Source: Verrucomicrobiota bacterium (GTDB taxonomy: Bacteria; Verrucomicrobiota; Verrucomicrobiia; Opitutales; UBA953). Taken from it: DNA of 64,000 bases. Each line of letters begins with the position of its first letter. Positions within the stretch are counted from its first letter, which is position 1. Of this stretch, positions 59,221-64,000 are shown one piece after another. The translations under genes and the position numbers were made by a program. Below the pieces are notes generated by a model. That model worked only from the letters and a program-made list of their open reading frames with translations, did not search any database and was not told the origin of the DNA. The DNA lies in the NCBI GenBank assembly GCA_026397955.1, contig JAPLTV010000020.1, positions 1-64,000 on the forward strand, given 5' to 3'.

Positions 59221-60378
59221 ATGCGTCGAGCCGTCCTCAGCCTACTGGCCTTGACGCTCTCCTGCCTGGCTCGCGATATCCGCGTCGGCGATGACGTGAA
59301 GAGCATCGCGGCGGCCATCAAGCTCGCACAGCCGGGCGATACGATTCATCTGCAGCCGATTGTCTACCGCGACTACGCCGGCTTCTATGGCAAGAAGGGT
59401 GAGCCCGGTAAGCCGATCACGCTCGATGGCCATGGTGCGACCCTCGAAGGCTCCGACCCGCTCGACCCTAAGAAATGGAACGAAGTGTCTCCGGGGCTCT
59501 TTGAGGCCAAGGACCTGCTTCCGCGGCTCGACGATGCAATCATCATGCGCTGGTTCTTCCTGTGGGACGGCAAGATGAACCATATGGGCCGTACTTCGAA
59601 GGGAAAGAAGGCGGCGTTCAAGAAGGTTGAGGCATTGCAGCCAGGCGAGTGGACGTTCGTCCAAGATCACGCCCGTGACAAGGCAGTGGCTAACCAGATT
59701 TTCGGTTCTTTCTTCATTCGGATTCCGGCCGGACAGAAGCTCGATCAGGCGCGTATTTTCGCCCCGATGCGTTCAGTTGGGGTTGGCTTAGGCGGTGCCA
59801 ACGCCCATCTCTTGATCCGAAATATCACCGCGACCCATCCTTATAACGACGGGTTCAATATCCACGGCGACTGCCGCGCGGTCGTGTTCGAGAACATCCG
59901 CGCCATCGAGTGCGGGGACGACGGGATCAGTGCCCATGAGTCCGCCGAGTATCGCGTCGATGGGCTTGTCGCCATCGGCAATAGCACCGGCATCACGGAT
60001 ACCGTGGCCGCCAAGACAACCTACCGGCATGTTTTCCTCGCCGACAATCTGGCCTTCGACCTCTACTTCCTGAATGACGGGCGATATGCAGTCTCGGATG
60101 CGGTGGTGATTTCGACGTCCGAGCACGCCTTGCAGGTCGTCGCCGGGAAAGGTCAGCACAGCGAATTGCGGCTGGATAATGTCCTGATCCACCGCGAGGG
60201 ACCGAAGGGTTCCGCGGCTGTCGCTAAAGACGCCATGCTTTTCGCCCGTCGTTTCACGTTGGAAGGCGATGAGCTGAAGGCTGTCGGCAAGGTCGAGATC
60301 GATGGCACTCCGGCCGAACGCCAAGCCCTCATCGAAGCCCTCGTGCCTTCGGAATATCGCTCCCGGTTAGCCCAGTAA
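59221..60378 (+). CDS. Secreted right-handed beta-helix protein
   Basis: 385 residues from ATG 59221, 5 nt after mpl. Signal peptide MRRAVLSLLALTLSCLA. The start DDVKSIAAAIKLAQPGDTIHLQPIVYRDYAGFYGKKGEPGKPITLDG is the usual opening of periplasmic or extracellular parallel beta-helix proteins. The HLLIRNITATHPYNDGFNIHGDCRAVVFENI and ECGDDGISAHESAEYRVDG blocks are coil repeats as in pectate-lyase-like enzymes. The substrate is unknown; a polysaccharide is likely. Its tail overlaps ribF by 12 nt on the other strand. Confidence 0.8.
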   Translation: MRRAVLSLLALTLSCLARDIRVGDDVKSIAAAIKLAQPGDTIHLQPIVYRDYAGFYGKKGEPGKPITLDGHGATLEGSDPLDPKKWNEVSPGLFEAKDLLPRLDDAIIMRWFFLWDGKMNHMGRTSKGKKAAFKKVEALQPGEWTFVQDHARDKAVANQIFGSFFIRIPAGQKLDQARIFAPMRSVGVGLGGANAHLLIRNITATHPYNDGFNIHGDCRAVVFENIRAIECGDDGISAHESAEYRVDGLVAIGNSTGITDTVAAKTTYRHVFLADNLAFDLYFLNDGRYAVSDAVVISTSEHALQVVAGKGQHSELRLDNVLIHREGPKGSAAVAKDAMLFARRFTLEGDELKAVGKVEIDGTPAERQALIEALVPSEYRSRLAQ

Positions 60379-61266
60379 GCCCAGCGCCTGCTTGGCCTGT
60401 GCGGAGTCCTTGGCAATCTGTGCCTGTAAGGCGGCGAGGTCGGCGAACTTCTGTTCGGCGCGGAGGCGTCGGACCCAGCGCACGCGGACGCTGTCGCCGG
60501 TGGTCGGCGCCGTGCCTCGCAGGATATGCGCTTCGAGCAGAGGGGCGACGGGGCCGCTTTCGACGGTCGGACGCAGGCCATAGTTCGCGACGGCGGGCAT
60601 TGCTTCTCCCTTGAAGATGACTTCGACGGCGTAGACGCCGTAGGCGGGCTTTAGTTCCGGCTCCCAGGCGATGTTGACCGTGGGGAAGCCGATGGTGCGG
60701 CCAAGGCGCCTTCCGCCGATGATCGTGCCTTCGGCTTCGTAGGGACGGAGTAGCATCGCGTTCGCGAGGTCGAGTTCGCCGCTGGCGAGGCACTGGCGGA
60801 TACGTGAGCTGCTCACGGTTTCTTCTCCTAGTCCGACCGCCGCAACGAGCCTTACGCCCAGGCCTTCGGCGGCGCCATGCGCGATGAGCGTCTCGCCATT
60901 GCCGGCGCGTCCGCGGCCATATTGGAAATTAGAGCCGACATGGAGCGACTTCAGATGCGGGAAGGTCTGCTTTAGCCACTTCGGGAAATCCGCCGCCTCG
61001 ATGCCGGCATGCGCGCGATCGAACTTCTCGTGGTGGATCAGTTGGGCGCCGGCTTCCGTCAGGCGCTCATCCTTCTGGGCGCGGGTGAAGATCAGCGGGA
61101 CCGACGACTCGGGTCGCAGGACCTTGCTCGGGTGTGGGTCGTAGGTGAGTACACCGACGATGCCTCCGTCCGCCCGGGCGGCCTCGCGGGCGGAGTGCAG
61201 CACGGCGCGATGGCCGAGGTGCACGCCGTCGAAGGCGCCGATGGCTAGATGGAGGGGCAGGCTCAT
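60367..61266 (-). CDS. ribF: Bifunctional riboflavin kinase/FAD synthetase
   Basis: 299 residues. FAD synthetase domain with LAIGAFDGVHLGHRAVL (nucleotidyl transferase motif) and VSSSRIRQCL; the C-terminal riboflavin kinase domain starts at GRRLGRTIGFPTVNIAWEPELKPAYGVYAVEV. Makes FMN and FAD. Starts in an ATGA overlap with the truB stop; last gene of the nrnA-truB-ribF unit. Confidence 0.96.
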   Translation of the reverse strand: MSLPLHLAIGAFDGVHLGHRAVLHSAREAARADGGIVGVLTYDPHPSKVLRPESSVPLIFTRAQKDERLTEAGAQLIHHEKFDRAHAGIEAADFPKWLKQTFPHLKSLHVGSNFQYGRGRAGNGETLIAHGAAEGLGVRLVAAVGLGEETVSSSRIRQCLASGELDLANAMLLRPYEAEGTIIGGRRLGRTIGFPTVNIAWEPELKPAYGVYAVEVIFKGEAMPAVANYGLRPTVESGPVAPLLEAHILRGTAPTTGDSVRVRWVRRLRAEQKFADLAALQAQIAKDSAQAKQALGLLG

Positions 61267-61982
61267 GCGGCGGGCGCGGCTTCGCTCACGGGCACAAGGG
61301 CCGCGACGAGCTGGTCGTCGTTCATCGCGCCGAGCTGCGGGAGCGTGTGGCCGCGCGATAGGTCGAGCTGGCCGGAGCGGGTGCGACGGAGCATCGAGAG
61401 GTGGGCGCCGGGTCCAAGCTTGCGGCCTAGGTCAAGAGCGAGCGTGCGCACATAGGTGCCCTTGGTACAGCGGACGCGGAAGTTGATCTTAGGGCTCTGC
61501 CACGAGATTAGTTCGAACTCAGAAAGGGTGATGGCGCGGGGTTCGCGGACGACTTCGATGCCTTTGCGTGCGAGGTCGTAAAGCTTCTGGCCGCCAATCT
61601 TCTTCGCCGAATGCATCGGCGGAATCTGAAACTGGTCGCCCAGCATCGAGGCGAGGGCCGAACGTACCTGGGCTTCGGTGATTTCTGGGACCGGATTGGT
61701 CTCCAGTGTCTCGCCTTCGGCGTCCTGGGTGTCGGTCACAATCCCGAGCGTGGCTTCGCCGAGGTATTCCTTGTCCTGAGCCATCAACTGGTCCGAGGCC
61801 TTGGTGGCCTTGCCCACGAGTACGATGAGCAGGCCGGTGGCCATTGGGTCGAGCGTGCCGGCGTGGCCGACGCGACGCGTACGATAGAGTCGGCGCACAC
61901 TGTCTACGACGTCGTGTGAGGTGATGCCCTGCGGCTTGTCGACGAGCAACACGCCCGCGGGTTCAGCGGCAGGCTCGCTCAT
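61263..61982 (-). CDS. truB: tRNA pseudouridine-55 synthase, short (no PUA domain)
   Basis: 239 residues; the E. coli and Bacillus proteins have about 305-314. Catalytic Asp in GHAGTLDPMATGLL, with VDKPQGITSHDVV, IPPMHSAKKIGGQKLYDLAR and RVRCTKGTYVRTLALDLG. The length indicates that the C-terminal PUA domain is missing. Introduces Psi55 in the tRNA T loop. ATGA overlaps on both sides link it to nrnA and ribF. Confidence 0.95.
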   Translation of the reverse strand: MSEPAAEPAGVLLVDKPQGITSHDVVDSVRRLYRTRRVGHAGTLDPMATGLLIVLVGKATKASDQLMAQDKEYLGEATLGIVTDTQDAEGETLETNPVPEITEAQVRSALASMLGDQFQIPPMHSAKKIGGQKLYDLARKGIEVVREPRAITLSEFELISWQSPKINFRVRCTKGTYVRTLALDLGRKLGPGAHLSMLRRTRSGQLDLSRGHTLPQLGAMNDDQLVAALVPVSEAAPAA

Positions 61983-62980
61983 TTCGCCGAGTATTCGCGA
62001 TAGTGGGCGATGACGATGCCGAGGATCTTCTCGCGGTCCTGCGGGAGCCGGCAGCCCTGCATGTTGAAGCCGGCTGCGAGCATGTGACCGCCGCCGTTAA
62101 GTTTTCCGGCGCAGAGGTCGAGGCGGAGCTTCGGGTCGCGGCCACGCAGGCTACCGCGGATACCGTCGGCCCCTTCTTCCATCAGCACAGCAATCTCGAC
62201 GCCTTCCACGGAGCGAGGGAATTCGACGAGGCCCTCCTTGTCTTCCTTAGAGGTCCCGGTCGCGGCGTAGTCCGCTTGGGTGAGCTCGCCGGAGCAGATT
62301 TTACCGTCTTCGTGGAAGAGGATGGTGTTCAGGAAGCGCTTGGTGAGCTCGAGCTTGCCGCGGCTTTCCTGTTCGAAGACGCGGTAGTTGGCCTCGGCGG
62401 GGTCGGCTCCGCGGCGCACGAGTTCGGCGATGATCGCGAAGACGTCGGCGGTGGTGCTACGGTAGCAGAAGCGTCCGGTGTCGGTCAGGATACCAAGGTG
62501 CAGGGCCTTTGCGGTGACAGTGTCGACGGCGAGGCCTTGGGCGAGGGCACCGGCGGCGAGGATGTGGCAGGTGGCGGCCGCTTCGCGGACGACGATGTTG
62601 GTCTGCGCGTAATCAGGATTCGAGGCGTGGTGGTCGATGTTGGCCAGGATGCCAGCCGGGAACTTGGCGAGCAGTTCCGTCCCAACGCGGGACGCATCGG
62701 CACAGTCGACGGTGACGGCGACGCGGTCGGCCGCGTCATAGTCGGCGGCTTTCACGAACTTAACGCCCTCGGCGTAAGGGACGAGATTCGGGGGGATGCG
62801 GTCGCGGTTCACGCAGATCGCGTCGACACCTTCGGCTAGGAGCATGCGACAGAGGGCGGTCTGCGAGCCGATGCAGTCGCCGTCAGGGCGCATATGGCCC
62901 AATACGGCCACTTTCTGGCCTTTGAGACCCTTGACGAGGTCTCGGAGGGCCTCGCCCGCCGCTTGCATGCTGATACCCAT
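61979..62980 (-). CDS. nrnA: DHH-family phosphoesterase (NrnA-like)
   Basis: 333 residues from ATG 62980. DHH domain: VLGHMRPDGDCIGSQTAL, VDCADASR and IDHHASNPDYA; DHHA1 domain ends with LNGGGHMLAAGF. NrnA degrades oligoribonucleotides and pAp. Context upstream of truB-ribF is conserved in many bacteria, where it follows rbfA; here no rbfA is present. A start at 62968 is also possible. Confidence 0.92.
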   Translation of the reverse strand: MGISMQAAGEALRDLVKGLKGQKVAVLGHMRPDGDCIGSQTALCRMLLAEGVDAICVNRDRIPPNLVPYAEGVKFVKAADYDAADRVAVTVDCADASRVGTELLAKFPAGILANIDHHASNPDYAQTNIVVREAAATCHILAAGALAQGLAVDTVTAKALHLGILTDTGRFCYRSTTADVFAIIAELVRRGADPAEANYRVFEQESRGKLELTKRFLNTILFHEDGKICSGELTQADYAATGTSKEDKEGLVEFPRSVEGVEIAVLMEEGADGIRGSLRGRDPKLRLDLCAGKLNGGGHMLAAGFNMQGCRLPQDREKILGIVIAHYREYSAK

Positions 62981-63061
62981 GGTTTTGCGGATTAAGAAAC
63001 AGGCGGGGCCCGTTGCTGGCAAAGGCAAAAGGCAGGGTTATTACCAACCTAGGGGGAACGC

Positions 63062-63091
63062 TTGAACCTGCCAGTCGTTCGGGCATAGTAC
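63062..63091 (+). promoter_or_regulatory. Candidate clpC promoter
   Basis: TTGAAC (63062-63067), 17-nt spacer, ATAGTA (63085-63090) or TAGTAC shifted by one. The leader of about 40 nt carries a small hairpin GGGCG-TTT-CGCCC. No CIRCE or CtsR-type repeat was seen. Confidence 0.4.
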
Positions 63092-63136
63092 CTGCTACCA
63101 ACCCCGTACGGGCGTTTCGCCCAAAACCCAATTTCT

Positions 63137-64000
63137 ATGGATAAGGACAAAAACAACAATTTCACTCCCCGCGCCCGCAAGGTCGTGGAACTGGCCCGGG
63201 CGGAAGCCCGCCGGTTCAACCATAACTACGTCGGCACGGAGCACATCCTGCTCGGGCTGATCAAGCTCGGCGAGGGCGTCGCGGTCAACGTCCTCGGCCG
63301 CATGGGCCTCGATCTCAAGACGGTACGTGGTGCCGTCGAGAAGCAGGTCGGCCCCGGCCCCGAAGAAGCCAAGGCTCCCGAGACGATTCCGCTCACGCCC
63401 CGCGTGCAGAAGGTCATGGCTCACGCCGTCACCGAAGCCCGCGCCCTCGGCCATGCTTACGTCGGCACCGAACACATACTCCTTGGCCTGCTGAAGGAAG
63501 GGGAGGGCGTCGCCGCCCGCGTCCTGCAGCAGCTCGACGTCGACCTGGAGCGCTGCCGCAAGGAGATCCTCGCGGACATCGATCCTTCCGCCGCCGACGA
63601 ATCCGAGAAGAAGGACGGCGAGTCGCCCCCGCCTTCCGAAGAGTCCTCCGACGACACCCCTCCGCCTTCGCGCCGCGCTTCTGGCGAAGAAGGCGCCCGC
63701 CCTGGTCGCGGCGAACGTCTCTCGCTGCTTAAGACTTTCGGCCGAGATCTCACCGAACTCGCCAAGGCCGGCGAACTCGATCCGGTCATCGGCCGCAAGG
63801 AAGAGATTCGTCGCGTGGTGCAGATTCTTTGCCGCCGCACCAAGAACAACCCTGTCCTCATCGGCGAAGCCGGCGTGGGCAAGACCGCCATCGTCGAAGG
63901 CCTCGCCCAAGAAATCGCTTCGGGCATCGTCCCGGAAATCCTCCTCGACCGTAAGGTCATTACCCTCGATCTCGCTCTGATGGTCGCCGGCACGAAGTAC
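63137..64000 (+). CDS. clpC: ATP-dependent Clp protease ATPase ClpC, 5' part
   Basis: The window ends inside this gene; 288 residues are visible. Two N-domain repeats ([24 protein letters not shown] and [24 protein letters not shown]) are followed by an acidic Ser/Pro-rich linker (about residues 155-190). The first AAA module then starts: [57 protein letters not shown]. This arrangement is the ClpC pattern rather than ClpA or ClpB. The ORF track omits it because it has no stop in the window. Confidence 0.95.
   Translation, partial: MDKDKNNNFTPRARKVVELARAEARRFNHNYVGTEHILLGLIKLGEGVAVNVLGRMGLDLKTVRGAVEKQVGPGPEEAKAPETIPLTPRVQKVMAHAVTEARALGHAYVGTEHILLGLLKEGEGVAARVLQQLDVDLERCRKEILADIDPSAADESEKKDGESPPPSEESSDDTPPPSRRASGEEGARPGRGERLSLLKTFGRDLTELAKAGELDPVIGRKEEIRRVVQILCRRTKNNPVLIGEAGVGKTAIVEGLAQEIASGIVPEILLDRKVITLDLALMVAGTKY

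Overview
This 64 kb window is an ordinary chromosomal core region of a GC-rich bacterium. Gene content and family features (type III glutamine synthetase, HemY-type protoporphyrinogen oxidase, DUF481-like outer-membrane protein, PUA-less TruB, no rpmD in the spc operon) suggest the PVC group, probably Verrucomicrobiota of the Opitutae type. That placement is an inference from gene content; no 16S rRNA gene is present. No insertion sequence, prophage, CRISPR array or rRNA operon was seen.

Layout. 1-9.0 kb: end of the S10/spc operon and the alpha operon (rplX partial, rplE, rpsN, an rpsH-rplF fusion, rplR, rpsE, rplO, secY, map, rpsM, rpsK, rpsD, rpoA, rplQ), closed by a terminator. 9.1-16.2 kb: a small membrane zinc-ribbon protein, guaA, dnaX with an A9 slippery tract, a YfcE-like phosphoesterase, hrpB and a DnaQ-like exonuclease. 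16.2-24.5 kb: mdh, a secreted DUF362-like protein, an MFS transporter, hemY, a DUF481-like protein, and glnN behind a sigma-54 promoter with tandem upstream dyads. 24.5-30.6 kb: rpsU, smc, an HtrA-type protease and a membrane-anchored hypothetical. 30.7-43.7 kb: tRNA-Thr, tuf, tRNA-Trp, secE, nusG, rplKAJL and rpoBC. 43.7-50.8 kb: a beta-barrel protein, wza-like and wzc-like exopolysaccharide genes, an M48 lipoprotein and sppA. 50.8-57.8 kb: a conserved protein of unknown function, a membrane protein, a LysR regulator, yggS, recN, an SDR, hpf and a repeat-rich intergenic stretch. 57.8-64 kb: mpl, a beta-helix protein, nrnA-truB-ribF, and the start of clpC.

The window is dominated by transcription and translation machinery, and the most unusual observations lie there. 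(1) S8 is fused in frame to the C-terminal half of L6, with the L6 N-terminal domain gone. (2) RpoC has lost all four cysteines of its second zinc site and carries an apparent duplicated module there; the DnaX zinc module has also lost two of four cysteines. (3) dnaX contains an A9 run with stops close by in both alternative frames, the layout expected for making gamma and tau from one gene. (4) Most highly expressed genes have no Shine-Dalgarno sequence but long A/C-rich, G-poor leaders, and wza and dnaX have promoter positions that predict leaderless or nearly leaderless mRNAs. (5) The glnN control region has a good -24/-12 element with two 16-bp dyads exactly 20 bp apart. Genes usual in this neighbourhood (rpmD, infA, rpmJ, adk) are absent from it.
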